Assembly (NCBI GenBank): GCA_037127315.1
Contig: JBBBDQ010001028.1
Coordinates: 2,594,001-2,658,000, forward strand
Source: Ascarosepion bandense
Lineage: Eukaryota > Mollusca > Cephalopoda > Sepiida > Sepiidae
Direction of reading: 5' to 3'
DNA length: 64,000 nt
The notes under the pieces are model-generated. The model worked only from the letters and a program-made list of their open reading frames with translations. It did no database searches and was not told the DNA's origin. Below, piece after piece: positions 33,970-46,733 of this stretch. How positions within the stretch are numbered: position 1 is the first letter of the stretch; the number at the start of each line of letters is the position of its first letter. The position numbers were made by a program, and so were the translations under genes.

Positions 33970-34211
33970 TTTGGGGGGAGAGGCGTGTGAAAATGAAAAG
34001 AAAATATTCTGTAACTCTTTGATGACTGTTCTCTGATAAAAACCGCTGATATTCAGAAAGATGTTTGCTCCCCCACCACCTCAAACCAATTTACGGCATA
34101 TCAAACGCAAATGAATAAAAGAAGTGAACATAAGAATGATAACAACGACACATAATTTCAAAAAGAAATGACAAAAATAAATATGCGACACAATCGCTTC
34201 TCCGCATATAA

Positions 34212-34466
34212 TTACATCAGATCTAGTTTATTTTCTCTGATTTGATTAAGGATGTGTTGCATTACTACATCCTCTCCCAAGAAACGAATGATTATTTTTC
34301 TTGCAAGCGATTCTATTTCTTTTCTTCCTGCCAGCATTTCGAAAATATTTGCCACATCATCAAATTGACTGTCACGAATTAAAATCTCTTTCTGTGTTTT
34401 CGATTGTGGCACCCGAAATGGCTTCTCACTGTTTATCAGTACCATATTTGAAAATTTCACTAACAT
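34212..34466 (-). CDS. Unrecognised 84-codon ORF
   Basis: Starts MLVKFSNMVLINSEKPFRVP and ends QIRENKLDLM. Composition is mixed and soluble, with predicted-helix-like stretches such as VANIFEMLAGRKEIESLAR. It is neither repeat-derived nor low-complexity, which sets it apart from other frames here. I do not recognise a family. It could be a host exon, an element ORF or chance. No convincing splice signal or ribosome context was found. Confidence 0.2.
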   Translation of the reverse strand: MLVKFSNMVLINSEKPFRVPQSKTQKEILIRDSQFDDVANIFEMLAGRKEIESLARKIIIRFLGEDVVMQHILNQIRENKLDLM

Positions 34467-34647
34467 GACAAATTGCCTTTACACAGTGGTTATCACACTT
34501 ATTCTGCTTAACCATTCCCCAATCTACGCAGCTATATTCTCTTCTTCTTTGTACTATTTTTCTTCAACACGTAAACAATCATAACTCTCCATTACTTCCT
34601 ATAGTATTAGCTCTAATTATATGTTGTTCTATTACTATCTCTGCGTT

Positions 34648-34927
34648 TGCTATTTTTGGTAACTGTTGCTGTTGCTTAGCGGAGTTTTATGTCAACACAA
34701 GATAAAATCATCGCTGATGGTGGATGTTTTTGTGTTAACGTCCTTGTAACCTCTCTGGAGATGGCTCATGTGAAATAACTTAATGAAAAATTATCGAAAT
34801 GTTGGAGAATTTCTGTCTTTATTTTCACTTGAAATTAAAACCAAAACACGATGTTTAGAACGGCTCATGGTTAAACATAATAGACATTGATTGTCTCTAA
34901 TATTTAACAGTATATGTTTTAAAAAAT
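34648..34927 (+). mobile_element. Diverged single arm of the 3.1-4.0 kb foldback family
   Basis: Shares GCGGAGTTTTATGTCAACAC, GATGGCTCATGTGA, AAATGTTGGAGAATTT and TTAGAACGGCTCATG with 3703-3993. It lacks the second arm, and its GAGCCGAAAG is broken to GAAATAAC, so both the ORF and the hairpin core are lost. Confidence 0.85.
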
Positions 34928-34954
34928 ATAGCACAAAGCTAAGTGTACGGGGTA

Positions 34955-35036
34955 ACCAGTACGGATCGAACTCACTACTCAGCGGTAAGAGGCTCTAGCG
35001 AGACAAGCTTATTAACCATTACACCACGTCGAGGTT
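34955..35036 (-). repeat. tRNA-like sequence (SINE head or tRNA pseudogene)
   Basis: The minus strand reads GACGTGGTGTAATGGTTAAT (A-box-like) and, about 50 nt later, GAGTTCGATCCGTAC (B-box-like). Spacing suits an RNA polymerase III promoter. No confident cloverleaf. Confidence 0.5.
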
Positions 35037-35040
35037 CCTC

Positions 35041-35821
35041 TATAATCGAGGAGAACTAAGTTGAACACGATGTAAGTCACACTCATAAATGTAAATGATA
35101 AAACTCTATTTAAGATTACACTTTTCCATAACTTTTGCACATATAGAAAACGTCAATCAATATTTTAATCGCTTTTTTAAGCGAACACACATAAATATTC
35201 AGTTTTATATATTAAATATATGTGCATAACGCCTGAAAGGAAAAAACGAATTTGTAATCTTTTAAGTTCTGAAACATTTTATTTAGTCATTAAATAAGAA
35301 CAACTTTCACACATCTAAAGTGCTTGCAGACAAGTTTAAATCTTTAAGATGCTATACTCTTCTTTCTAGGGAGAGGTTAAAAGATTTTGAATACCTATTT
35401 TTTATTCTTTCTGTTTATTCATATGTATTTGTCAGAATAGTTGTATTTGTGGAATAGTTTCGCATCACCATTAATATGAAAAATCTCTTTCGGTCGATAT
35501 CATTGAAAAAATCTTATTACAATTTCCATTTTGTCAATTTGACTAAAAACGCTTTCACTTAAATTATTTGACGTTGATGGAAATTGTACGTTTGTATTCG
35601 TCGATAAAACTACCCTATCAGTTTTGCGACAAATCTAAAATAACCTTAAAAGAATTTTTGGTGACGATGATCATTGATCATTAGAGAAGTGTAAGAATAA
35701 TAACAATCTTAATGATTTCAAATACTTTGTTATTAAAAGCAGAATAAACACTAAAGGCGAAAGAAATTAAATAAGTCATATCAGCAATAACTTTCTAAGT
35801 AATAATATTTCATTAAAATAA
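35041..35821. other. Unassigned AT-rich sequence
   Basis: Nothing recognised. Confidence 0.45.
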
Positions 35822-36060
35822 TAGTTACCGTATTTATTCGGGTATAAGTCGACCCCATGCCTAGTGAAAATCCTGATATTTTTGCATGAGTTTCAACCCC
35901 TCCAGGAAAACCCAGTACTGGTATATCATGCAACTAGTTACCAAAATGTATGGTTTTTGACCTATTTTAAATTGACCTGTGCCACCCTCATTTTTTTGGA
36001 TGTGAGGTAAAAAACGTTTATAAAATCTAGCACTATGATTGAGTCTATACCTTATATATG
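35822..36060. repeat. Possible DNA-transposon fragment
   Basis: Begins CGTATTTATTCGGGTATAAG then TCGACCCC, a phrase I associate with abundant terminal sequences in several animal genomes. The second end was not found, so the family is not assigned. Confidence 0.3.
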
Positions 36061-36249
36061 CCTATATTTATTTTTAAATTCCAAAGTAAAAATGTCTAAC
36101 ATGTCAATTTCGATTCTAAATACATTTGGTCAGAATAAAAGAATTCCCAACCTGTAATTAGCATTTCAGGTTCCTCTCTTTGCTGATGACTATGCATTCA
36201 ACTTTCTTGCAGTTTATGCTTTCTTCTTGTTTTTCCTTCATTTTATAAA

Positions 36250-36302
36250 CTAGACAAAGACGTTTGACAATGTACACCACAAAGATCTGTTAATGATACA
36301 CT
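36250..36302 (+). pseudogene. Tiny RT motif-A fragment
   Basis: TKTFDNVHHKDLL resembles the KAFDxVHHxxLL segment of RTE-like RTs. It is too short for a firm call. 36061-36249 and 36303-36604 show nothing else. Confidence 0.3.
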
Positions 36303-36604
36303 AAATTAGTCCTTTTTAATTTAGGTTTGATATTCATATTGTTATTTTTAATTATGAGATTGGCAGTTTTAATTTTCTATCGTATGTTGTAATATTTACA
36401 TATTTGCTGGGTCAAGAGATGAATTGTTTTCTTTAATGATGTAGACATAAAATTTTAAAAAATCATCGCAAATTTATCTTGTTTTTATTTATTTGGCATC
36501 AATTTGCAATAAAAGTTGTTAATGTTTTGTTGTACTACATTTTTAGTATTGATGCTGCTTAATTATTGTCAGAACAATTTTATTTGGTTACTAATAATTT
36601 AGTA

Positions 36605-37072
36605 TTTGTTTATACTTCCTAAGATGAGGTAGAATTTACACTATTTACATTGTTTGAACTACTGTCCTCATCTTTGTTGCCATTACTACAATGTTCCAGC
36701 TGTTGTACGCTCTGGTCAACTTCAGGTGCTAGGAATTTGTAACTAAACCCTTTATTACGATCACTGGGGTATATCATTCCCATTCTAGGTGTGATGCAAC
36801 CTCTGGTAGCCATTTAGTTATCTCCCTTTAACTTAACTTCCTAAGTTATTTGTTCACCATTGCTGTTGCCTGGTATTGAACACACACCTCTTTGAACTCA
36901 CAACTCTGGCATCGCGCATGAAATGAGAATGATATACCCCAGTGATCGTAATAAAGGGTCCGGTTTGAAATTCCTAGCACCTGAAGAAGGCCGGAGCTTA
37001 TAACAGCCGAAACATCATAAACATGGCAACAGAAATGAGGACAATAGTCTGAACAATGTAAATAGTATATTG
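36605..37072. mobile_element. Foldback family F, two-armed copy
   Basis: Left arm about 36640-36786, right arm about 36925-37071, inverted and about 85% similar by eye, with about 140 bp between. The right arm carries CTGAAGA (36981-36987), stem GGC/GCC and GAAAC (37009-37013). Other copies are at 26330-26615 and 63440-63810. Confidence 0.82.
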
Positions 37073-39312
37073 ATACTACTTACATTGTTTAGAATATTGC
37101 CATTATTTAGTTAAGACAATATTGTTAACTAATGTTTATTTTTATATTTGGGTTTAATAATTTTTTTCTGGAAAGATAATAATAAAATATGACTTTTTAA
37201 AATTTTAAGTCTACAATAAATTCTAAATACTTTTTGGATGTACAAAAAATAAATTTTATTAATAAAAAATCAATATAATCAGAAAATTTTTCAGTTAACA
37301 GGTGTTAACTTATCCTGTGTTTTTATCCCTAATCTCCCAGAAAATTAAAAATAAAAAGGATAAAGAATATGATCACCCAGAAAAAATTGTAACTTTGTAG
37401 CACACAAAACAGGAATTCTTCTGATATTGTTAGCAAACAACAACAAAATATTTTATACTGGAAATGGGAATAAAAAATAAAATTTATGAACCTCTCCTGT
37501 GTAATTATTTCTTATGTAAATATCCGCCATCTTACCTTTCTCTTCAAAATCTATTCAAAGTTTCTTCTTTTTTTATTGTTTAGGCTGTTATTTCTTTGGT
37601 ATATAATCTCTGCAATCTGGTCATTGAGAACCACTTTGCAATTATGATTATCTCCCCGTTTTTAGTCTCAGTGTTCATATCACTTATAGCTTCATCTTCA
37701 TAGCACTCTTTTCTCATCTTTGGTAAATTTTACGTAAACGACTATGAAACTTGAAGGATAATAGTTTATTACTATTGTAGATGGACGTGAAGCTAAAATT
37801 TTCTATTTTGACAGAATGATAAATATCGATGTGTCTTAGCTTAAGAGGGATTATAAATTATATTGTGACAAGGAAGAATGATGTGTGTCGATTGTGTGTG
37901 AGTGTAACGAAGAGTGCTGGGGTAATGTTTAGTAGACTAAAACATGAAGTGGGATGTGTTGCAAGGAGATGGAGAATGAGTGGAGGAATTTTAAAGACCT
38001 CTTATAATCCTTATATCGATATTTTGGTGGGTTTCGAGAAAATGAATCAGATTTTGGTATATGAAAAGAGCAAGTACTTCTTAAAAATATACCAGACTGT
38101 GCAGTGTTTTCAAAATGGTGAAAATAAGTGCGTAACAGCAATTTTTTATATACAAGACAAGTGGTAGCGATTAAAGGTTAATAAAATTCACTCTTCTAAC
38201 TCCAACAATGTGAAATTCTTATATAATCTTCGGAGGAAAATTCATAAACCATCTACCTTTTCGTTGGTGCCATTAGGCCCTAAGGATGGTGACGATATAC
38301 TGCTCCAACCTGAACATATGAAATGGATATTTTGATGAATTTAATAGACAGCCATGAGTTGTTAACGCGTTTATCAGATCTCTACCATGTAATCCAATGA
38401 AAACTTATCTGGCATAACTTCCTTCTTTTGAAGAGCTTGCAATTGATATTAGGAAGTTGAACAATGGAGTTTCTTCTCTGGAACGATCGGCTTTATTCAT
38501 AGATTCCTAAAATGTGAGGTTTAGAACATTATACAACGTCTGACTTGTCTGTTGCAAAAGATTGTGAATTAAAAGTTCGTTCCACAAGTTTCAAAAGATA
38601 ATGATAGTGGTAGAGTAAAAGTAGCAAAAGTGATTGTGAAAACTGCCGTGGAATTTCCGTACGTTTTGCATTTGGTAAAATATTCTACAAGATTAATGCT
38701 TGATAGAATGGTAACTCATATTGATGATGAGCTTTCACCAGATTCACTATCTAGTTTCAGATATAGAAATACAACTATCCATATTCAAATTCGAGGAACA
38801 ATGATTGGAACTGTGTGTGGTATTTTCGATTTGACAAAGGATTTTAACACAAGCAATGCAAACAATTCTTAAAAAGCCTCCTTGTTGATTTTTTTCTACG
38901 CATTTTTCATGATACTATGACAGCATTAGTATATATCAGAAGCAATCTATCGGAATTTTTAATGTCGGGAATAAAGTAAAATGGGACAGCGACAGACCTT
39001 TTTGCCTTCTGTTTCACGATGCTATTTCAAATGAAATTCGAGAGATGATCATATGAAATATACATCAAATATTGTAAAACATGACAGTTATTTAATTTGA
39101 TTTTAGATTTATAGGAAGGTAGTGTGGAATTCGATATTGGGCGAAGAATATATGCAAAGTAATGTTTGAAGGGAATTTGAGGGTGCTATGTTTGAAACTG
39201 AGTAAACTTAAAAAATTATCACTTAGAATTTATTTTACTCCCTGAATCAATACAAAAAATACCATTCTTTATCGACCTTAACAATAGACATATGTTTTGT
39301 TTTTCTTATTTG
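37073..39312. other. Long unassigned AT-rich stretch
   Basis: About 2.2 kb without a recognised family. Frames at 37829-38167 (112 codons) and 38630-38872 (80 codons, plus) show no domain. Confidence 0.4.
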
Positions 39313-39346
39313 AATATATATATATACATATATATATATATATGTA

Positions 39347-39403
<57 letters not shown>

Positions 39404-39428
39404 GCGTGCGTGTGTGTGTGTGCGTGTG
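39313..39428. repeat. (TA)n(TG)n microsatellite
   Basis: Interrupted TA then TG repeats with several CG steps near the 3' end. Confidence 0.96.
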
Positions 39429-39667
39429 TTATGGGAGCAACATTTATCTCAATCATGTTTTTTAAATATGACCTGTTTATCAATTTTCTTATTAAATCAT
39501 TCAAATTTCAGAATAAGTTGTTTTGTTTCATCGGTAAATTTGATAAAATTCACATTAAATTTTATTTTATATTAATTTTACCCGAGTAATTTAAAATGTT
39601 ACTATGTTCATTTTCAATGCTTATTCTGTGTATAGTTACTCAACTTAATTTTAATTCCGGCGACTTT

Positions 39668-39920
39668 CTATTTGATAGAATCAATTTCAAGTCACTCAAG
39701 ATGACGTAATATGAACGGTCAAACCGAAAGGTCTGTATGTGTGTTTTAAACACACCTCATTATGCGATCCGCTAATAAACGAAGAAAAACACGTGCACAC
39801 ATATCAAAATTTCAGTTTAACAGTTTGTATAATGTGACCTTGTGGAACTTGAAATTGATTCCATCAAACGTTTGAAATTGATTCTAGCAATTGAAAACCA
39901 GTTACGTAACTACACATATA
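39668..39920. repeat. Short inverted-repeat element, family G
   Basis: GATAGAATCAATTTCAAG (39674-39691) and CTTGAAATTGATTCCATC (39848-39865) are inverse copies with one mismatch. The centre has the palindrome GTGTGTTTTAAACACAC. A related half-copy lies at 43255-43365. Confidence 0.65.
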
Positions 39921-40669
39921 ACAAGTAATAATATAAAAACACAGAGACTTATATATACTGGTTTGCTATACTCCCTCACCTCAGTTCTTCATCTACTTAT
40001 ATAAAAATATGAGCATAGCTAACACGCAAATAAACATTAGATCACCCATGTATAATACAAACCATTAGTTCCTTATCAATTATATTAATATAAAAAGTTT
40101 AAGTTCCAACTACCCAGTAATCCATTATCGTTTTACTGCCTGACCTGTAATAAATTTGATTAAAAAATATGTTATTCAGTTTGTTAGTAATTATTATTTT
40201 ATGTTTGATATGCTCCTTCTTAATGATATTAGAAATATAGCCTAGATAGAACGAAATATCATTGACGACAAAATGAAATCTATTAATCACATTTCTGATA
40301 TGAAATAACATATCAAACATAAAATAACAATTAATAAAAACTGAACAATTTATATAAAGTCAAAATATATCTCCCAAAACCTGCTGAAAACTTTATTAAT
40401 TATTTGAATTACCAACTCCCTAAACAGCAAACGGATTTACTCAACCCCGGACTAAACTGATATCTTTACTCCATTTACAAAAGCTGTGATTAAAATATTA
40501 CATAAACAAATTGCAATTACAGCTCACCCTGGATTAAAACTTTACTCAAAGCGGAAGGCATAAAAACTCGTAATAACCATATAAGAGGCAGCCAACTTTT
40601 AACGAAAGATTAAAAATCACATAAAGATCTTAAAGGAAACAAAAATATTATAATCAAGCAGGCGCAGAA
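39921..40669. other. Unassigned sequence with a local inverted repeat
   Basis: TTTTATGTTTGATATG near 40197 recurs inverted as CATATCAAACATAAAA near 40308, forming a hairpin with a long loop. Nothing else recognised. Confidence 0.45.
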
Positions 40670-40980
40670 GTCTAACCTGGTAAACATTCTAACAGAGAAC
40701 GTAAAATGCGACACTGAGATTCGAAGCTGTATTGGCATGGCCTAGGATGCATTCCAAAAACTAAACAGAGTATTGAGAAATAAGAAAATTTCGTTGGAAA
40801 CAAAGAAAAGAGTACTGGATTGCTATGTGATGTATGTCCTTCAATAAAGTAGCGAATGTTAGACAATCTACTCAGGATAATGTGGAAGGCCGTGATCGCT
40901 TACGTCCTGAAGGGTCACTGCACACAGAAGAAGAACAGAAAGAAGAAGAAGAAGAAGAAGAAGAAGAAGAAGAAGAAGAT
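40670..40980 (+). mobile_element. RTE-type LINE 3' fragment with (GAA)n tail
   Basis: NVKCDTEIRSCIGMA, then KISLETKKRVLDCYVM and YVLKGHC-like C-terminal residues match the segment at 49360-49950 with an internal deletion. The end is a (GAA)n microsatellite at 40926-40980, the expected tail type. Confidence 0.7.
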
Positions 40981-41222
40981 AAGTGAAATATTTTCTCTAT
41001 TTTAAATACAACTTACTATTGCAAAACTTCATTTCATTCCTAAATAATACCTACAAATTTAAGAAATTAAAGAAAATACTATTAAATTGTTTATAACACA
41101 AATAAGCAGATTAATTACAGTTAATAACGCGGAAATAGAATAAATGAAACTCAACAAAATTGTAGGTAAGTATCATTCCAGTTGTTTATATGAAAATGTT
41201 AAAATCCATCAAGCAAAACCGC
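40981..41222. other. Unassigned sequence
   Basis: Nothing recognised. Confidence 0.4.
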
Positions 41223-41480
41223 CGCTCCTTCTCGTATCCCGTATATAACTTATCTGAAATTATAAATGAACTCATTCAACCATAATTATCTAATAAATAT
41301 AACGTTAGTTCGTCCAACCATTTTCTTGACATATTACATTCTAATAAAACTAAGAATGTAATACTAGCCTCGTTAACTGTTCAAAGTCTGTTTACTAATC
41401 TTTCTGTTAAAGAGACTATAAAAGAAGTTATACAAAGCTTATATAATCACACTCACCCCACGCTTCCATATGAGAAGAGT
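41223..41480 (+). pseudogene. Penelope-like element RT fragment
   Basis: A single frame with one stop (41283) reads YPVYNLSEIINELIQP, then LSNKYNVSSSNHFLDILHSN, KTKNVILASL, TVQSLFTNLSVKETIKEVI and YNHTHPTLP. The SLxVxSLFTNxxVxETI motif is RT motif A of PLEs (usually SLDVxSLFTNVPV; here the catalytic Asp is Thr). It then runs without a gap into LINE RT sequence. Confidence 0.8.
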
Positions 41481-42170
41481 GAAGCTGCTGTTATTGATAT
41501 CTCGAAAGCATCTCGAAAGAGGATTGTCTGATTTTAATCCAACAGTTTATATCAAATCGTGAAATGAAGGTTGTTTTGAACGGGCAACTTTCCAGATCTT
41601 TATATACGAACGCGGGTGCTCCTCAAGTCTTTATCATCGGTTTTACCCCATTTCTTATCTTAATCAATTATCTTCCTGCAGATGACACCACCATTTACTC
41701 ACATTTTCTTTGAAAAAATTTTCCAAATGGAACATGATGGATCCTATTTTGGCAGTTTGCCTTCATTTACTTTCTTAGCGTAGTGACGATGACTTCTTTT
41801 TGTCTTTTCTACATTGCAACTCCTCTAACGATCTTTTTCCTCTGGTTCTCTTACCACATGTATTTATGCGTGCTATTAGATAGGCTTCAAGATCCCACCC
41901 TTTTACTGTCGAAATTGTTACTGCCTTTTCTAATGTAGCAATTTATTTTCTCCTACTTTCCGTTTGTGGATCTCCCTTCTGTTTGCCTACTTTCCTGATA
42001 GCTACAATCTCCAAAAGTTTAAATGCAACATCAATTGCCATCTTTTATCTCCTTGATTCTTATCATTCTTTTACCCTTCCTTTGAAATACCTTGCTTTTT
42101 CTCTCGCTGTAACACCCTACGCACCAACGGCGGTTCTGCCTTGCTTGTGGTCGAATATTAAAAAATATAT
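41481..42170 (+). mobile_element. LINE family A remnant: RT motifs to 3' tail
   Basis: AVIDISKA, VLNGQLSRSLYTNAGAPQ (normally GVPQG) and FLILINYLPADDTTIYSH cover RT motifs A to C. ADDTT follows LPA directly, so about ten residues are deleted before the box. Broken C-terminal sequence follows, then the family tail near 42113 (CCCTACGCACCAACGGCGG). Many stops. Confidence 0.75.
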
Positions 42171-43254
42171 TATTCCATATTAGACCAACTGTTACACAAG
42201 TGCCATTTTACGATCATTATAGTAACATTTACATACAGACTGACGGCATAGCAATGGTCCTGCTTCTGGGTCGCACTTTATCTAATTTCTGCATGAATAA
42301 TGTAGAAAATAAGGTTTTTAATAACTTTAAGAAAACCTTAATATATACCAGATATATTGAGAGAAAACAAAAATGAATTAAAAAACACGAAAGAAACAAT
42401 TAAAGTAACTCAGTTTGAAAATTCACTCATGAATTCAACATTAAAAATAGGTTCTCTTTCCTGGATGCCCTAGTAGATTATAATAATGACAATTTTATCA
42501 TTTCACTATATTAAAAACTCACTAGTAAAAGTTCATTTCTACTTAATTATAAAAGCGGATCCCCACATAAATATAAAATAGGTGTTATAGAAAGCATGAT
42601 TTATTGTACTAACATGTTTTCCTCTTCGGATAAATTGTTTTATAGAGAATTAAGCAATGTAAGATTGGTTTTAAAGAAATTTGGAAAAAAATTACATAGG
42701 CAACCATCATGATGTAAGCGAAAATCGGATTGTTTCATTTTAACCAGAGGCATCGTAATTATAAACAAAACGCGAAGACTATTAAAGTTATAATCTGTTT
42801 ATGAAAATTATTGATATTAACAAATAGTTTAGATTTTTCATCTGTTATAAAAACTTAAAAAATTTCAGTCACCTCAATAATCTAACTCATATAAAAATAA
42901 TTTTGTTTATGAATTTTTGTGCCCTTTGAGTGGTTGTATCCCCAACACTATCAAACAGTATTAAATTATTACATTGGTCATATATGCACCACACCATCAC
43001 GTAAGTTAACTGGTCATTTGCAGAATTTGGTGCCGTTCGTGCTCATACAGATGAATATATGACAATAGACAAAATACTATTAGCATTAGACTAATTTAAG
43101 TTGATAACATCAACATTTTATACAAGAACTAATGCATGCAAAGAAAGACAAGAGGATGTTGTAATAAATGAGAAGCAGCCAAATTGAATAAAGTGTCTTT
43201 CTCCATAGGGGACCATGTATAGCAAAAAAAAAAAAGGCTTACACACATATTACA
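42171..43254. other. Unassigned AT-rich sequence
   Basis: Nothing recognised. Confidence 0.45.
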
Positions 43255-43365
43255 CATTTTTTTGACCGTTCATCTGACGTCACACTGAGTAACTTGAAAT
43301 TGATTCTATCAAACGTCAGAACGGTTGAATTAAAACTACTTGCGTAATTACACACAGAACATTCA
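43255..43365. repeat. Family G half-copy
   Basis: TTTGACCGTTCATCTGACGT and AACTTGAAATTGATTCTATC repeat the family G arm seen inverted at 39668-39721. It ends with ACTTGCGTAATTACACA, similar to 39900-39915. Confidence 0.6.
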
Positions 43366-43465
43366 TTGAAAAACATTAGCAACATTTTTAAGAACTCGGG
43401 GAAAATATTATAAAATAAATGTAACTACGAATATTGTCAAATTTCACTTGTGAATACTATTTAAC

Positions 43466-43805
<340 letters not shown>

Positions 43806-43851
<46 letters not shown>
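43806..43851. repeat. (TA)n microsatellite
   Basis: About 23 TA units directly after the hammerhead. Beyond it (43890-43940, minus) lies ATGATGACG ... TTGAAACGCG, a weak further example of the hairpin core. Confidence 0.95.
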
Positions 43852-43855
<4 letters not shown>

Positions 43856-43940
43856 AGCAGAATAAGTATGAAATAGTAGGAAGGTTTTTCACGCCACGCG
43901 TTTCAATTTTTAAAACGTCATCATTACGCTGATTTGACTA

Positions 43941-44639
43941 CACATGAGCACGAATGGCAGACATTGAGAATACGAGAAGTAGCGAGAGCCAAAGAGAAAG
44001 AGTTAAAGATATTCTGATAGCATAACATCAGTATTGCATCGGTCATATCACACTATGCCTATCTATCCCATGCATAAACACAAAGACACGCATAAAGACA
44101 CACACATACACCAAGTAATACTTGGAAAATTAGGTGGTGATTTTGTTTTTATGTTTCAAGAACGATCCTGCTTGTCTACTTATATTCATGCATGCATATA
44201 CTGACACGCTTGCTCACAAAACCTGTTCATGTGTGAATCAGTGCGATTTAATATGTATATGTCGCTATGTAATTCCAAAATGAGGAATGATTTCACCCAA
44301 CGTAAATATTGATATTTCCTGCGTTTGGTTATCGCTATCTTCTTGACACTTTTCCAATATTTTAGATATAAGTATTTATTTTTCTTTCATCAGAAGGTAT
44401 CCTTTTTTAATATTTTTACTATCTTGTGAGTGTCAATTCTATAAAATCTCCTCGTCTTAAAAACGTTCTTCATTATCTTCATTTTCAGGTGAGAAAAAGG
44501 AAGCAAAATAATGTTTATATCAACGCAATTGGAAAGGCGATTTTCAGAAACTGATTCCATCTTGCTTATTTCGTATGTTTTGAAGCGCGTGTCAATCATT
44601 TGTTGGTTCATTTCTTGCTCAAAACATGGCGTTCCTTAG
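43941..44639. other. Unassigned sequence
   Basis: Nothing recognised. Confidence 0.4.
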
Positions 44640-45235
44640 TCGGCTGCCAATTGTTTTATTTTAGCGTTTCACGTTTTCGTTTACTTTCTCTTTTTGTCTT
44701 TCTGTATCATTTCTTTCTGTCTGTTCACTTTATTTCTTTCCGTCCACTTTTCTTTAAATTTTGTTTTCTTCCATTTTTTCCCTATGTTTTCTTTTTCTTT
44801 CTTTTTACTGCTTCATGCCTGTATTTTTTCTTTTTTTCTTGTCTTTCTTTTTCTTCCGCACATTTTATTTATGTTCTTCTCGTAACAACCAACAATCTTT
44901 TAGCTTCTTCATTGTTGAGTATTTGCCACTGTGAAAACTATCAGCATTCTGACAAAATGTAAAATATCCAATAATAATATTCAGACCGAGCCTCATTATG
45001 AATATTAAATTAATCAAAATTTTCTACCCATTCTTTTAATATAACCGTATTCCAGACTTAGCATAGATCGGTAGCGTTTTTTCCATACGTTTTTCTTTTC
45101 CATTTTCTAATTTTATTTTTTTACTCTTTTTCTACATTATTCTTCTTCTTTGACAATCTTTATTCTACTTTTGGGTTTCTCATTTCGTCTTTGTGTTGTC
45201 TTTTTTTATTCTTCGTCGTCAGACATTTTCCATCT
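44640..45235. repeat. Degenerate pyrimidine tract
   Basis: The plus strand is mainly T and C at 44640-44880 and again at 45060-45230. The 120-codon Phe/Leu/Ser frame at 44600-44962 is an artefact of composition. Confidence 0.7.
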
Positions 45236-46688
45236 ATTGACATAGCATAAAATTAGCTTTTATTACAATTCTTTTTCTAATTAATCTCATCTACCTGCTG
45301 TTATCTTGCGGCCCTAAAATTATCCGGATTTTAATTGTTTGATTCAGGAAATACTTTCTTTCTTGTTGAACAGTGAAAATATTATCTGTTTTTTCATCTT
45401 GATTATCATTGTGAATATCCAATAAACATTTCTAGCATATGACATCAGGCAATTTAAAATAATACTAAGAAATTTAGCAACTACTTCCAATTGTATAAAT
45501 GTTGCCATCTTTAATGACACTATTTATGTGACGATTTCGACTATTAATATCAGCCTTGCATATATGCATTTTAGTAGAGAACTAATATACCTTCAGGTAT
45601 TTTCAAATGTTTATTAATTCACATTAATATAATTAAATGATTTATTCAATTTCAAAATATTTAATTTAAAAAATAATATATGTCAAACTATTACGATTAA
45701 AGTTATTTAAAATGATTTTGTGAAAGAATGATGCCATTTTCTCAATGTTCATACGATACCACAGGCAACTTATGTACCCATGAAATGTAGTTATAACGTT
45801 AATCTGTTTGAATATTGAACACAGAATGCCAAAACCGAGTATTCTCAACATCATTTGTGGCTAGAAAGTACACTAATTTTGACAAGAGTTTATCAACATA
45901 TTGCATTATTTTAACTACAATAAACGGTTTCATTCATAATCGGCATGACAAAAGTAGCTGACAGTAGTCAAATGATTATTCAAAACAACAAATATTTGTT
46001 CTTTCAAGATGTTATTACATCCAATTAAGTGAAAATAAATCACGCTTTTATCATATTTATTTAATCTTTGCAGAAAAACGATTAATTTTATGTGAGCTAA
46101 TAAATGATCCATTCATTTAGATCTTAATTCTGTATTTATTTAGCAGAATGAACTTCTCTGAAAAAAAAGCCGTAATAACAATTTAAACTTTAGCTTTTTC
46201 TCTACTGATCAAGTTGCTACCTTAAGCAAATATTTAAGATTTTATTAAATTTTAGTACAGATACAACGAAATAAAAACAAAACAAAACAAATTCTCACTA
46301 ACAGTAACAACGGAAATGATTTTAAATACATTATTTACAGTTATTTTTAACTTATTAGCAGGAGACATTAAAAAGTATTAGAACAAACATATTTGCGTTT
46401 TTATTTGAGTCAATGTTTGCATCAATTATCGTTTGTATAGTTTGTTAAAAGTAAAAGGACTCAGGTTTCTGAATGCTGTAATTTTCTCAATACTTTTGAT
46501 TGATTTCTATTATGGTTTGGGCCAGTATCCAACCAGTTTCACTTTTTCCTCTTATTTCGATTTCCTTCAAGACTTTTGAAAACCTTTATGTAATTATTTC
46601 AAGTTCTTCATTGTTTGATGCATACATTGTCATAATTATATAATACTTTTTGGCTGGAAAGGGTTTGACACAGAACACCTTAGTACTG
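45236..46688. other. Unassigned AT-rich sequence
   Basis: Nothing recognised over about 1.4 kb. Confidence 0.45.
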
Positions 46689-46689
46689 C

Positions 46690-46731
<42 letters not shown>
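46689..46731. repeat. (ATT)n microsatellite
   Basis: About 14 TTA units, the only pure trinucleotide ATT tract in the window. 46732-48289 beyond it is unassigned. Confidence 0.96.

Positions 46732-46733
<2 letters not shown>

Noticed and set aside
43890..43940. ATGATGACG...TTGAAACG (minus) as a hammerhead-like hairpin
   Set aside because: The first box is imperfect and the stem is only TTTT/AAAA; kept as a weak remark only.
44600..44962. 120-codon hydrophobic ORF
   Set aside because: Same composition artefact of a T/C tract.
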